A DNA stretch of 64,000 nucleotides from Medicago truncatula (taxonomy: Eukaryota; Streptophyta; Magnoliopsida; Fabales; Fabaceae). Positions 22,653-33,943 of the stretch are shown here, in pieces; the stretch's first letter is position 1; each line of letters begins with the position of its first letter. The position numbers and the translations under genes were made by a program. The notes under the pieces were generated by a model. That model ran no database searches, was not told where the DNA came from, and saw only the letters and a list, made by a program, of their open reading frames with translations. The stretch is taken from NCBI RefSeq assembly GCF_003473485.1, contig NC_053043.1:1870001-1934000 (forward strand), read 5' to 3'.

Positions 22653-25600
22653 ATGTGGGAATCTGAGAGTGATTCAACTGCAAGACACAAATATGGAGAT
22701 GGAATTCTCACTTCAAACAAACATGGTGTCAAGACTGAAGGATTTCTTCAAAGAGGTCACTCTTGGTATGTTTATTAAAATAGTTTAGTATTCTTTGAAA
22801 TGATTTTAAGAATCTAGTATTTTTGAATGATGTCATTTAATATATGCTTAAAAATCTAGTATTATTTTAATGCAGGTATGTTGCAACTGATGTTCCAAGT
22901 GATTTTCTTGTTCAAATTGGTGAAGCTAACTTCCACTTGCATAAGGTACCTATCTAAATTTTGTTTCCTATAGTTTTCAATTTTTTCAAATTTCAATCTA
23001 TGATTTTATAATTTATGGAGTTAAATATATTTTTAGTCTCTACAAAATTCACGATCTTTCAAGTTTATTCCCTGCAAAAAATTGTTGCATTTTAGCCTTT
23101 ACAAAATTTTGTTGCATTTTAGCCTCTACAAAATTTTGTATGGATTAAAAACATATTTAATCATGTTTTTTATACTAAGAGATTAGGCACTAGTTAATTT
23201 GTACTACTGATGAATTATTTGTGTTCATTCTTTCCCTTTGTTGTGAAAGTATCCTCTTATATCTCGAAGTGGAAAGCTGAGTAGAATCATATACGAATCA
23301 CGCGAACCGGATGTGAATAAGATAGTTATGGATGATATCCCTGGTGGATTTGAGGCATTTGAACTTGCAGCTAAATTCTGCTATGGAATTGCTGTTGATT
23401 TAACAGCGGGGAACATTTCTGGACTAAGATGTGCTGCTGAGTATCTAGAAATGACAGAAGATTTAGAAGAAGGGAATCTTATATTCAAAACAGAAGCATT
23501 TCTTAGCTATGTTGTTTTATCATCTTGGAGAGACTCTATAGTAGTGTTGAAAAGCTGTGAGAAGCTTTCACCGTGGTCGGAGAATCTTCAAATAGTTCGA
23601 AGATGCAGCGAGTCTATAGCTTGGAAAGCTTGTGCTAATCCAAAAGGGATAAAATGGTCCTACACTGGAAGAACATCATCAAAAATTTCAAGTCCAAGAT
23701 GGAATAATAATGATATGAAAGATACAAGTCCAAGTAGGAATCAACTAGTTCCTCCTGATTGGTGGTTTGAAGATGTTTCAATCCTTCGGATTGATCACTT
23801 TGTTAGAGTCATTACTGCTATTAAGGTAAAGGGAATGAGATTTGAGTTAATTGGTGCTGCAATAATGCATTATGCAACTAAATGGCTACAAGAGTTGGTT
23901 AGTGAAACATCAATCACATTCGATGAAACGAGCAATTGCGGTAATAGTAATAGTAGTAGTAGTGGTAGCGGTAGCTGGATTAAAGGCGGCGGTGGACTTC
24001 ACATGATTGTAGCAGGTGGAACTAGAGACGAAACTTCAAGTCTTCAAGCTAAAGAACAAAGGATGATAATTGAGAGTCTTATAAGCATTATTCCTCCTCA
24101 GAAGGATACTGTTTCGTGTACTTTCCTTCTTAGGCTTCTGAGAATGGCAATTATGTTAAAGGTTGCACCTGCATTGGTTACTGAATTAGAGAAAAGGGTT
24201 GGAATGCAATTTGAGCAAGCTACACTTGCTGATCTATTAATTCCTTGTTATAATAAAGGAGAGACAATGATGTATGATGTTGATCTTGTTATGAGGCTGC
24301 TTGAGCATTTTCTTGTACAAGAAGTGACTGAAAATTCTAGTCCGAAAAGACAGTCATTTTCTGAGAAACATATGGGATTGGGATGTAACCTTAATGCTAA
24401 AGCAAGAGTAGCAAGACTTGTTGACAGTTATCTTACAGAGGTTTCAAGAGATAGAAACCTTTCATTGACAAAGTTTCAGGTACTTGCTGAAGCTTTGCCT
24501 GAATCAGCTAGAACCTGTGATGATGGACTTTATAGAGCTATTGATTCCTATCTTAAGGTAATTACTTTCTGTTTCTAGGATTTGCTTATTTACCTTTGGC
24601 TTTTCAATGGTTTTATGTCATCTAGAGTTACACATTTGGTTTGGTAAAAAAAATGGTTGATCTTATTTTAAGTAGATAAATATACATAGAAAGTTAACTC
24701 ATAGTCACATAATTTACTGCGGCCAAACGTGAATTGGTTTGCGAGTAGCAATTTGCAGTACTTTTTCAAATTGGTTCGCACTTAATATCCATTATATGGA
24801 AATGAGTAGATGAAAAGCAAAGAGTGAAATACCAATTTGCCTTTGCAATTGTAGAGATCGGACAATTTAGTTTTTGAAATTTGATGGAATTTCAAAATAA
24901 TTCTTGAAATTGGAGATTCTCGATGAAATTAATTTCTGTTGAGTAATTTTAGTAACTAAATTGACCGACTCAAAAGGAATAATGTGGTCGAGGATTCTCA
25001 ATTCAAAGACTATTTTATAGACTAAGTTGACAATATCGTATTATTTTAGGGACAACTTTGGTGATTCACTCAAATATTAGGATCAAAAGTATATTGATGA
25101 TGAATGTATGGTAGCTCAGCTTAAATTTTATTACATTAGATTTCTGCTGCTGGATTTCTTATCAGTGAAGTAAACTAACAGGCACATCCAACACTTTCTG
25201 AGCATGAAAGGAAGCGACTCTGCCGCGTAATGGATTGCCAGAAACTCTCAATTGATGCATGCATGCATGCTGCACAAAATGAAAGGCTTCCATTGAGGGT
25301 AGTTGTGCAAGTCCTATTTGCAGAACAGGTAAAGATAAGTACTGCACTATCCAACCCTTCTTTGAAAGATGTTGAATCCTTTACTCAACCAATGGTTACA
25401 AACCGAAAAACACTTCTCGAGGCGACACCACAATCATTCCAAGAAGGATGGACAACTGCTAAAAAAGATGTCAACACACTAAAGTTTGAGCTGGAGAGTG
25501 TGAAAGCTAAGTACTTAGAGCTTCAAAATGATATGGAAAATTTGCAGAAACAATTTGATAAGATGTTAAAGCAGAAGCATACTTCAGCTTGGAGTAGTGG

Positions 25601-25748
25601 ATGGAAGAAACTGAGCAAACTTACAAAGATAACAAATGTACAAAATGTACAAAATCATGATCATGATAATTCACCTCATAGCAATATTCCAGCTGCTCCA
25701 GAACAGAACAGAAAAACTACTAGAAGATGGAGAAATTCAATATCTTGA
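22653..25748 (+). CDS. BTB/POZ and NPH3 domain protein (NRL family)
   Basis: Four exons: 22653-22765, 22876-22945, 23250-24557 and 25182-25748; the spliced protein is 685 residues. NPH3/RPT2-like proteins act at the plasma membrane as phototropin or auxin-signalling partners and as presumed substrate adaptors of CUL3 E3 ligases. The BTB fold spans about residues 44-140 (VPSDFLVQIGEANFHLHK, PLISRSGKLSRIIYE, AAKFCYG, AAEYLEMTED). The NPH3 domain begins at DWWFEDVSILRIDHFVRVI (about 230) and ends near VQVLFAEQVKI (about 548). A predicted coiled coil follows (about 590-630, LKFELESVKAKYLELQ), then a basic Ser-rich tail. Exon 3 has an NSNSSSSGSGS low-complexity loop near residue 292. The domain order is complete and no damage is seen. 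The exact NRL subgroup was not determined. Confidence 0.93.
23019..23165. mobile_element. MITE in intron 2 of the NPH3-like gene
   Basis: Left gttaaatatatttttagtct and right gattaaaaacatatttaa are inverted, with repeated ttttagcctctacaaaattt phrases inside. This matches a common legume MITE type whose ends read TTAAATATGTTTTTAGTCC; another possible end lies near 14690. The target duplication was not resolved. Confidence 0.5.
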
Positions 25749-27028
25749 TTCCTATAAGATAAGAAAATCTTAATTGATTCTAGCTAAATTGTAATTTGTT
25801 ATCAAGTCAATCACTTTTTTCAAGTATGAATTTTATTGACACTTCAATCATTAAATTGATTTTGATATATTATATGTAATCTTTTAAATGTCTCTTAATT
25901 TTATCTTCGTTGTTTTCATTTCTAAGTAACAGATTCAACTAGTGAAAAGGGAGAACAGTAACAAAATATTTATAGATGATGTCTTTTATTCTGAGTCCAA
26001 AGAGCAAAGAAAGAAACATGATTTGATATTTCAACATAAAATCATGTGACCATGCATAAATAAATAGATAGTGATACAGTTGTCATGTGACATGATAAGA
26101 GCCTTCTATACTAGTAATTACATTGAATTATGTAAATTTTTCAAATTATTAACTGTGTTGGTGTCCATGTCGTATCCAGTGTCCGTGTCTGTATCCGTGC
26201 TTCATAGCATACCACACATTACAACATTTTATGCTAGTATTCATGTTTTTCCGTATTGCTGATATTATCACTCAGCTGACACTTGATAGATATATGACTT
26301 TATTTGTTCAAGGGAATATGAAAGATTTTGTTAATTTTTTGATAATGTGAATATGAATGATTTGTAGGCCTTCAAATTAATAAGATACTAGTGATGATGA
26401 GCTTCCAGAAGCTGTCACTGCAGTGTTTATGGTCATCTCAATGTCAAATGCTTAATAATTGCAAGTTGTGTTTGCTAAGGAGACGACATGAACTTAATTT
26501 TTGGTATTGTTTATTCTTAATTCAATTTCTCCAAAAATTACCAAAACAAAGTTCGAATATATGCCGTGAATGAAAGTTGGTTCAGATGATAAGAAGTTAG
26601 TTTATATTCCGCAAAAAAATAGATTTAACTTGTATCACGGCATGAGAATCTATTTAATAAATGATCTATAAATATTTTAGCCAATGATATTTAAACATTG
26701 AATGTCTCCTTTTCCAGACTCAACTTACCTAACTTTTTTTTCTATATAAAATAAAAATGAATATATGCCTAAAACATCATTGTAGACTAGACTTGTAGTG
26801 CCCCCAATTAATAGCATATTTAGTTCAGATCCGCTATGTATGTTTTTCTTGGATTTTATTTTATATAAAGGTATTTTCTCTGGATTATAATATATAGTCA
26901 CAGATGGTATTTTTCTCTTTAACTTGTCATAAAATTAATTCAAAAAGTACGATACTATTTTCTCCTTTCGAAATTGTGGATGTTAATAAAGCTGGAAGAG
27001 ATGAAAAAAGTTCTTTAAAAAATAAAAA

Positions 27029-28285
27029 AATTCTCCTCTTCACCCAACACATTTCGCTCGAGCCTTGCACATTTTTCAAATATGATCTTGCGTGAGTTAA
27101 GTCACGCAACGTCACTTAACACACGCACCTCACAAGCTCTGCGTGACTTAAGTCACGCCCAACTGATCATATGCGCGAGTTAACTTGCGCAAGTTGCCCG
27201 GTGGTAAAAACTGAAGCACAAACGTTTCTTGGACGGTAGTCAATGGTTTTGATTGATTTTTACACGTTTTTCTTAAGTTTTTCACACGTTTTTGGACCTC
27301 ATTAAGTGCTATATACCTTATACCACCTATAAAAACCCTCACATACTTCCTCTTTTCCTCACATTTTCTCATCCCACTCTCTCCCCCTCTTTCTCTTCTT
27401 CTTCTTCTTCTTTGTTTCTATAGTCTCTATGGTCTTTATACCCCTTTAGATAAATACCGGTGACTTTTGGGGGAAGTAGTGGTCCGTTAGGTTGGGAAAA
27501 AAGACATCATCCCTTGAGGTAAAATTAGGTTTGCTTCCTTTTACTTCCAAAATCTTTTTACCGTGGGTAAAAAGAATCATCATGGGGTATAAAAGGAACC
27601 AAATTTAAATTTAACTCAAGGGGTCTTGATGTCATTTTCTCCAACAGGACGGATCACTATTTTCCCCAACAGAAGGGTAAAATATATGTATTATATATTG
27701 TAATGTTTGAATCATATTAATAAAATGAGAATTATATTTATTAATTTTATTTTTTATTTGTATTTATTTTCGCATTTATTTTATGCTTATGCTTATGTAT
27801 TGAATAAATAAATATTGAATAAATAAAATCGAATTTATTTTCTAATTTTGTATTTAATGAATAAATAAATTAGAATGAAAATTGAATTAGTATAAAATTG
27901 AATTTATTTTAAGTGCATAAATAAATTAGAATAAAGTGACTAAATAATTTAGAATAAAATAAAATGAAATAGAATTTATGTTTAGACTTTGCGCCATATT
28001 GAATAAATAAAATAATTTATTGAATCATATTGAATAAATAAAATATTTTAGACTTTGCGCTATATTGAATAAAGTAAATAAAATAATTTATTGAATCATA
28101 TTAAATAAATAAAAAAAAGTAGGCACTTTGCGCCATTTAACGTTCGCACTGGTTTACACTTGCGCCACTTAACATGCGCTACACTATTTAACTTGCGCAC
28201 AAGTTTACACTTGCGCTAATTAACTAGTGTATGTGCATGATTGCAAGATGCGCTGGGTGAAGAGCAAAATTCAAAAAATAAAGTC
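27029..28285. mobile_element. Large inverted-repeat element with GCGC-rich subterminal repeats
   Basis: The left ttctcctcttcacccaacac and the right gctgggtgaagagcaaaatt are inverted copies. Inside each end lie repeated short motifs built on gcgcaagt/acttgcgc and gtgacttaagtcacg, in a window otherwise poor in CG. The flanks share aaaaaataaa, but the A-run blurs any target duplication. The AT-rich middle (27700-28120) is a tandem-like series of aataaataaaat/attgaat units. This pattern of short clustered subterminal repeats is typical of DNA transposons; the superfamily is undecided. Confidence 0.5.
27470..27672. repeat. Nested inverted repeat inside the 27-28 kb element
   Basis: The left arm (ggggaagtagtggtccgtta..., gacatcatcccttgag) and right arm (ctcaaggggtcttgatgtca..., ggatcactattttcccc) are imperfect inverted copies of about 75 bases. 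This may be a second MITE inserted in the larger element, or part of its foldback core. Confidence 0.55.
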
Positions 28286-28368
28286 TGCTACTATTCACGC
28301 TTTAAATTCGGTGTTTAATACCGTTGCTTTTTGTCAACAAATGAGCAAAATGTGGACATAAAATAAAA

Positions 28369-28551
28369 GAGAAATGATATTTGTACAACCACTTTCTGAC
28401 AATTTTTTGACAACTTTCTCTCTCATACTCACATTATACTCTTATTCTCTCTCTTCCTTTTTCTCTCACCATTGTTTTTGACCAATGAAAAGAGAGAAAA
28501 AAGAAGTTGTCACATAAATTGTCTCATTTGATTGTTCAAATAACATTACTC
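28369..28551. mobile_element. Short Mutator-type MITE (family C)
   Basis: A 183-bp element with ends gagaaatgatatttgtacaa and caaataacattactc that are imperfect inverted repeats. It has a perfect 9-bp flanking duplication, aaaataaaa (28360-28368, 28552-28560). The middle is CT-rich (tctctctcat, ttctctctcttcc). Confidence 0.82.
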
Positions 28552-28560
28552 AAAATAAAA

Positions 28561-30232
28561 AGTTAGCTAGAAGGCCAAAGTTGCCTACATCAGAATTGTT
28601 AATATCAACTATGAGGGGCCTTAATTAAATAAATTAATATTTTCATAAAAATACATTTCACTTTCGAAATGATGGAGGCTAATCTAAGCAAATGCCACAC
28701 ATCACAAATTTTGTTCAACAATAATTTTTACAGGCACCACTTACTTTTATATTTGAAGTGTCGACAACATGACAATGAAAATGAACAACCCTTTTTATTT
28801 TGGTGCAAAAATGAACAATCCTTTATTTCCCTTCTTTTTTTGTTAAATAAAGGTTTACCAATGCTTGAATGAAAGAGTTAATTTACATGTAAATGTTGTT
28901 AATTATCTTTCAAAAAAAAATGTAAATGTTGTTAATTAGTTATTCACAATAATTTTTTTATCAGTAGGAATCGAATGTTGAAGTTAGTCCATTTTCAAAA
29001 TTCATAATTATCATGTATCTTCATTAGAAAGCTTAGCACGTAATGTCATTCATTCACAACATTCTCTATAAAGTCACGCCCTTGTTTTGTCACTCTTAAT
29101 CACCTTTATGTTTCTACGAGAATGATCAACACAAGTCATTAGCGCATCCTTAAAATCATCTCTTGCAAAACTTTGTCCAATTCTCATTTATAATCAATCA
29201 TATTTTTAGGCAACTTAAACATCGGATACTTAGATTTTGTTATGTAACATCCGGTAATAGAATGACTAATGTTCAATATTTGAGAAAGATAAGGAACGAA
29301 AACGAATAAAAAAAATAAATGACCAAAATAAATATTTGGTAAAAGATAAAAGACGAAAAATATATTTAAGCCAAAATGTAAACTTGAGTCGTCAAAATAG
29401 TACACAATCACACAATGAAAGCTAGAATAGACCACCATCCCAACATGGACACTCCAATTATTCACACAATCAGATCACTCATCCAACAAAAAACATACAT
29501 AATAACATCATGAAAATGAAACCTGAAATAGATTACTCAACAGACAAACACACCTCTCAATGACAACGTAGAAAATGGAATTGCCTATGATTCCACCCAC
29601 AACACGTAAAACAAAGTAACCTTAAACTATAAATAAATGTCATATTCAACAAAAGGGTCCCATCAACTCATGATGAAATCAAACACCACGCTCCACATTC
29701 AACCTCAAGCACTAGCCAACATCAGAAACTTTCTTGTGCCACTTTAGAGTCTACTCCAATATGTGATTTGCGTGCAAACTTTGATTGAAGAGAGGACAAA
29801 AGCATACAATCCAGAATGAAAAGGAGGGTGGAAAGTGGGACCCCAGGTTACCTAACGCGCATGCATATAATCACAAACAAATTTCAACATTTGTTTAGGG
29901 AAATTAAAGTAAGTGTCATCATTTACAGCACACCCATCCACTAACCACTCTTCTGTCTATTCAATCTTTGCCCTTTAATATCCCAAAGCTAAAAGATATA
30001 AAGTTTTGGTCAACAATTTGAAATCCCAAATCCAATTTTTCTTCATTTGCATTTTACTACAGTGCCAAAGTACAGTACTTGCAGTACTGATATATTTTAC
30101 CACTTTATTTCTAAAACATAAATATACCTTGAGAATGAGGATAACAGAAGAAAGCATCCTAAGTTCAGACTTACCATGCAACAAAGTTAACAACACAACA
30201 CAACCAATACCACCTTTTCGATGGCATATTAT
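28561..30232. other. Intergenic, nothing supported
   Basis: No coding region or clear repeat is visible. The right part, roughly 29900-30232, is probably 3' UTR of the minus-strand bHLH gene. Confidence 0.4.
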
Positions 30233-31267
30233 TTAGTGATATTTCACCCCAAGCATGCCGGTTTGGGACATCAAAGATTTTAAGTAATCAATAGTTTCAT
30301 CGATGACTAGCAGTGGATGCTTTCCTTTTGCTCCAGGAGTTAACTTCTCGAGAATTCTCAATGTTTCACGGATTTTATCCTTTTTCAATTGAATATCACC
30401 AACTGCTGCTGAATTATCTTCAGTTTGTCTGGCAAAATACATTTGGCCATCAGAATGCTTTGATTCGGCATCCCTGACACATTCACACGGTTCATTTAGT
30501 CTTACTGAACTAGCACTGTCTACGAGTGGTGATAATTTTGTGTACCCACCATCAATCAACTTGTGCCTTTTGTTTGGCCAATCAGAGCTAGCAGTATCCT
30601 CCTCTGTGTCCTCGATTTGTTCTTGTATCAAATAAGTCCTTTCATCAGCCAATGGAGAATGGCCTGTACTTGTTACCTCATCATCGTCATCAGAGTCATA
30701 ATCATCAGAACACAGCAATGCATTGATTTCTTCTGTGTCTTCATGCATTTCACTTTCTTCGTTAACAACATGATCCTGCTCTGACTCTTCAGGCAAACTG
30801 TATTTCGGTAAATGTTTTTGACCGAAATTAGTTGCATGTCTTTCCTGATTTACATCATAAGCTTGAGTGAATTGTGTGGTAGTAACAATTGGACTCTGAA
30901 CAAGTGGGAAGACAGGGCTATAAAACAACCTTGTCTTCTTATCAGACCGGTCAAAGATAATAAATTTCTTCTGCAAAAATGCAGGATTCGCATTTTGCAT
31001 AGCCATGTTATTTGCTTTCAAACATGGTTCTGTTTTGGGATCCTGAAGGAACCCTTGCTCTTCATTGGTCTGATCAGTCAGCAGGCTTGGGGTAGCAGGA
31101 GCTGTGAATCCTGGAAATGCACCGACATCGGGAAAAGTGCATGTACTAGGAGTAGGATATGCCGAATAACCACACAAACTGGGATCCGACATGCGGGCGC
31201 CATTGGAATAAAGTGACGGCCAGGCCACAGGCTGTGGGCAAGGCCAAGACTCGTGGGCCTTAACCAT
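30233..31267 (-). CDS. SAC51-type bHLH transcription factor (bHLH143/145-like)
   Basis: A 344-residue protein encoded in one exon, close in length to Arabidopsis SAC51. SAC51-family HLH proteins act downstream of thermospermine in vascular (xylem) development. The N-terminus (MVKAHESWPCPQP) and the YSAYPTPSTCTFPDVGAFPG segment are family-like. The middle is very acidic (SDDYDSDDDDEVTSTGHSPL), followed by the NKRHKLIDGG motif. The HLH lies at the C-terminus (about 291-340: KKDKIRETLRILEKLTPGAK, KHPLLVIDETIDYLKSL). The basic region lacks the E-box-contacting His-Glu-Arg pattern, as in this subfamily, so it may act mainly by dimerisation. The open frame runs upstream to a TTG, but the first ATG is 31267. 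The leader contains a conserved uORF (31431-31792) and two smaller upstream ORFs, which implies translational control. Confidence 0.92.
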   Translation of the reverse strand: MVKAHESWPCPQPVAWPSLYSNGARMSDPSLCGYSAYPTPSTCTFPDVGAFPGFTAPATPSLLTDQTNEEQGFLQDPKTEPCLKANNMAMQNANPAFLQKKFIIFDRSDKKTRLFYSPVFPLVQSPIVTTTQFTQAYDVNQERHATNFGQKHLPKYSLPEESEQDHVVNEESEMHEDTEEINALLCSDDYDSDDDDEVTSTGHSPLADERTYLIQEQIEDTEEDTASSDWPNKRHKLIDGGYTKLSPLVDSASSVRLNEPCECVRDAESKHSDGQMYFARQTEDNSAAVGDIQLKKDKIRETLRILEKLTPGAKGKHPLLVIDETIDYLKSLMSQTGMLGVKYH

Positions 31268-31430
31268 CCAACCAGAAAGAAAAAAAGATCCTAAAGAACA
31301 ATATATCAATCGCTCAACGCTTTGGTTCTTTGATATGGGATCTTCAATAACTTGCTTCTTCTCTTCGTAACAAATGACAGAAAAAGAAAACTACAAATTC
31401 CAGCTTTAAGAAAAAATGAATGCAGAACAG

Positions 31431-31792
31431 TTAAGTGATAGGCTTAAGCAATTGACGGAAGTACTCAGCCTGCAAAGAGTTCGAAGATAACATTCATCAT
31501 ACATGAGCTCATAAAATTATCACACTGACACAACTGTTAACAAACAACCTTTAGAAAAATTATACATGAATAAAAACTTTCATTAAACAGCTACCTTAAT
31601 AATCATGTCAAGAATTATTAAAAAAAACAAAAATTGGAAAATACCAAGTATTAGCAACACATTACTAACCTGACAATCTTGCAAAGGTTGAAAGCATGCT
31701 ATCACTCTAACAATTATTGTTGGTTCACCTTCAATGCCATTACAATGTTTTAATGCCCGAAATCCTTTTTGGCTTGCTGCTCGGCCTACCAT
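31431..31792 (-). CDS. Conserved peptide uORF of the SAC51 family (intron-split)
   Basis: A 53-residue upstream ORF in the leader of the bHLH gene, in two exons: 31670-31792 (41 codons) and 31431-31469 (12 codons plus stop). They join across a 200-bp GT-AG intron. The peptide includes RALKHCNGIEGEPTIIVRV and IACFQPLQDCQ, with AEYFRQLLKPIT after the junction. This closely resembles the conserved 53-residue uORF peptide of Arabidopsis SAC51, which represses the main ORF and whose repression thermospermine relieves. The stop is 163 bases upstream of the main ATG, with no ATG between. Unspliced RNA would read into the intron and change the last 12 residues, so splicing decides whether the functional peptide is made. 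Confidence 0.92.
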
Positions 31793-31859
31793 AACTTTTG
31801 ATTCTTACCAAACTACTCGGTTAATCTAAACGCGATGGACACACCACGAGAATGATGAT

Positions 31860-31937
31860 CTAGAGAATAACTTTACAGTATAAATTCAAGCGTACAACTT
31901 GGCGGAATACATCAACTAAAAGACCCAACCAACGCAT
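31860..31937 (-). CDS. Upstream uORF in the SAC51-like leader (25 codons)
   Basis: If leader exon 2 spans 32003-31670 (acceptor tttcag just before 32003), this short ORF beginning MRWLGLLVDVF lies in the mature leader ahead of the conserved uORF. A second overlapping ORF of 8 codons (MYSAKLYA) sits at 31886-31912. SAC51 leaders in Arabidopsis also contain several uORFs. Peptide sequence conservation is not claimed here; they may only lower ribosome flow. Confidence 0.5.
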   Translation of the reverse strand: MRWLGLLVDVFRQVVRLNLYCKVIL

Positions 31938-32437
31938 GCTGATTTGTTCTTGTGTTCGTTGAGATGTCCAGAATCACTTATGTTATGCCCTCCACAAGTT
32001 TTTCTGAAACAAGATTAAATAATCCAAATGAAAATTCATTTCTGCAGATAATAATGATAAAGAAAGTGTAATGCTAATAGAAACCAAAATCCCTCAAAAT
32101 TAAAGTAAAACATTTTGAATAAGAAAATACTAATAACTAATGTAACAAACAAGGCTTTAAATCCGCAATTGCGTAAAATTGCAGTCAAATACAACTGCAG
32201 CCACAATTGTGGTCGCGGAAACAAAAAACATCGCAGCTGCAGACCAAATTTTAAAACCTTGGTGACAATACAAAAACTCATTGCAGCATCCAACACAACC
32301 ATTCATTTTTTTTTTCTTCCAAAAAAACCTGCAGAAGAAGCCTCACCTTTTTTCTAATTTTCTTATTCAAATTGAAGAGAAGCTCATTTTGGCTTAACAA
32401 GGGCCACTGTAAGATATCTAAAGAGAAAGCTCACATA

Positions 32438-32672
32438 GGGCCTGTTTGGATTGGCATATTTGAGTTTATCATAAGCACTTGTAGACTGTTTGAGAAAACT
32501 TATGACATGTACATAAGTTATTTTCAGCTTATTTTCACAAGTTCTCCAAGATAGCTTCCGAAAACAGCTTATAGCTTTTACGAAATAATTTAACTTTTGC
32601 TATCAAAATAGCTTATATATAAGCACTTATCAAGCTATAAGCTGCAGATTAAGCAGTTTATCCAAACAGGAC
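32438..32672. mobile_element. MITE in leader intron 1 of the SAC51-like gene
   Basis: It starts gggcctgtttggattggc and ends tttatccaaacaggac, imperfect inverted repeats. Internal ataagc/gcttat repeats match the family at 9012 and 38998. The flanks share ata, which may be a 3-bp duplication. It lies between the inferred leader exon 1 donor (32899) and exon 2 acceptor (32004). Confidence 0.5.
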
Positions 32673-33003
32673 ATAAACCCAGTAAGATTATTGCTCAGTT
32701 TCTTAATTTAGTTCCTGAAATTCCTAATATTTTGTAATTAATATTAAATTAATCTAGAATTGTGAAATTCCATGGAAACCAAACAATAAAAAAGATAAAA
32801 GAATAAAAATAATAACATGAAATCATCTTCTATTACCTTGCAATTTGAAAAATTGAGAAAGCGAAAAAAAAAAGATGAATGAGTTATGAAAAGACTTACA
32901 GATGGAATGGAAAGAGAGAGAGTGAGGAAGTGCGCGTGCTTGCGAGAAGAATGAATAATTTAGAAAATGTCCAAAAGAGGTACTGCTAATTCAGCATGCT
33001 CAC

Positions 33004-33011
33004 ATTATATA
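33004..33011 (-). promoter_or_regulatory. Probable TATA box of the SAC51-like gene
   Basis: TATATAAT on the minus strand sits about 100 bases upstream of a leader exon that ends with a consensus donor (T|GTAAGTC, junction at 32900/32899). The GA-rich stretch 32905-32935 is then leader exon 1. Confidence 0.5.
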
Positions 33012-33943
33012 CACAACCAAATCTCCCTTTTACCCTTCATTTCCACCTAAAATACTTGTAAACAATAATCATCTACTACTACTATAATATTATTCCCTCA
33101 AAAATATAAAAAAAATCGTCTATTATTCTTCATTTATATATAAATAAATCAACTGCTCATCGTATCATTCCAAATTTTAAATGAGTTTTTGTATAAAATA
33201 TTCATAATATTACAATAATCTCTTAAAAAATAAATTAGAATTTTGTAATAAAGCATAAATTGAATATGAATTTTTATATTTTTGACGTTTAAAATTTTAT
33301 ATTTAGTGCAAAAATTATCTTTTTTTTTTTTGGAGATTCTTATGATATTCTTTTTTGGCTTTAACTGGTTCCTAGAAAAAGAATCTTAATTATGGTATTC
33401 TTTTTCGACGTTAGTTATGTAAAGTTTAACAAAAAAATATTTCCATCACGAATTGAACTTGATCATTATGTTAATCACGAATATTTATAATGTAAAAAGT
33501 GGTTAACGATACGTTAATGATGAATATTTATAATTTTATTTAAAGTTTGTCATTAATATACTGTCAACCTCTCATTTCTCTCATGTTTCTTTTCTTAATA
33601 TTTAGTTTCACTTTTGTGTTAATCTTATCGATATGGGGCTTGTGTTTTGAAAGGAAATGTCAAACACAATAAGGGGAAAAAAACTTTTGTTGTCAATGTT
33701 TTCTCATATACAAGACCATATAGTAATATCATTGTTTAACTTAAAATATTGATTTTGTTCAAAATGAACTTAAAACATTAATAAATGGGTAATTTGGAAA
33801 CAATCACACATAAAAATTACACCGAAAATGATAAAATAAGTGACAGAGCTAGTATTATCTGTTTTCCTCAAGTGTTATTTTAGGCATCGCCTATTTAGTT
33901 TGGACAATATATAAAAAAAGAGTTAGTAATATACACTCATATA

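Noticed and set aside
30812-31216. A 134-codon plus-strand open frame
   Set aside because: Antisense shadow of the bHLH coding exon, with Cys/Trp-rich content typical of a wrong frame.
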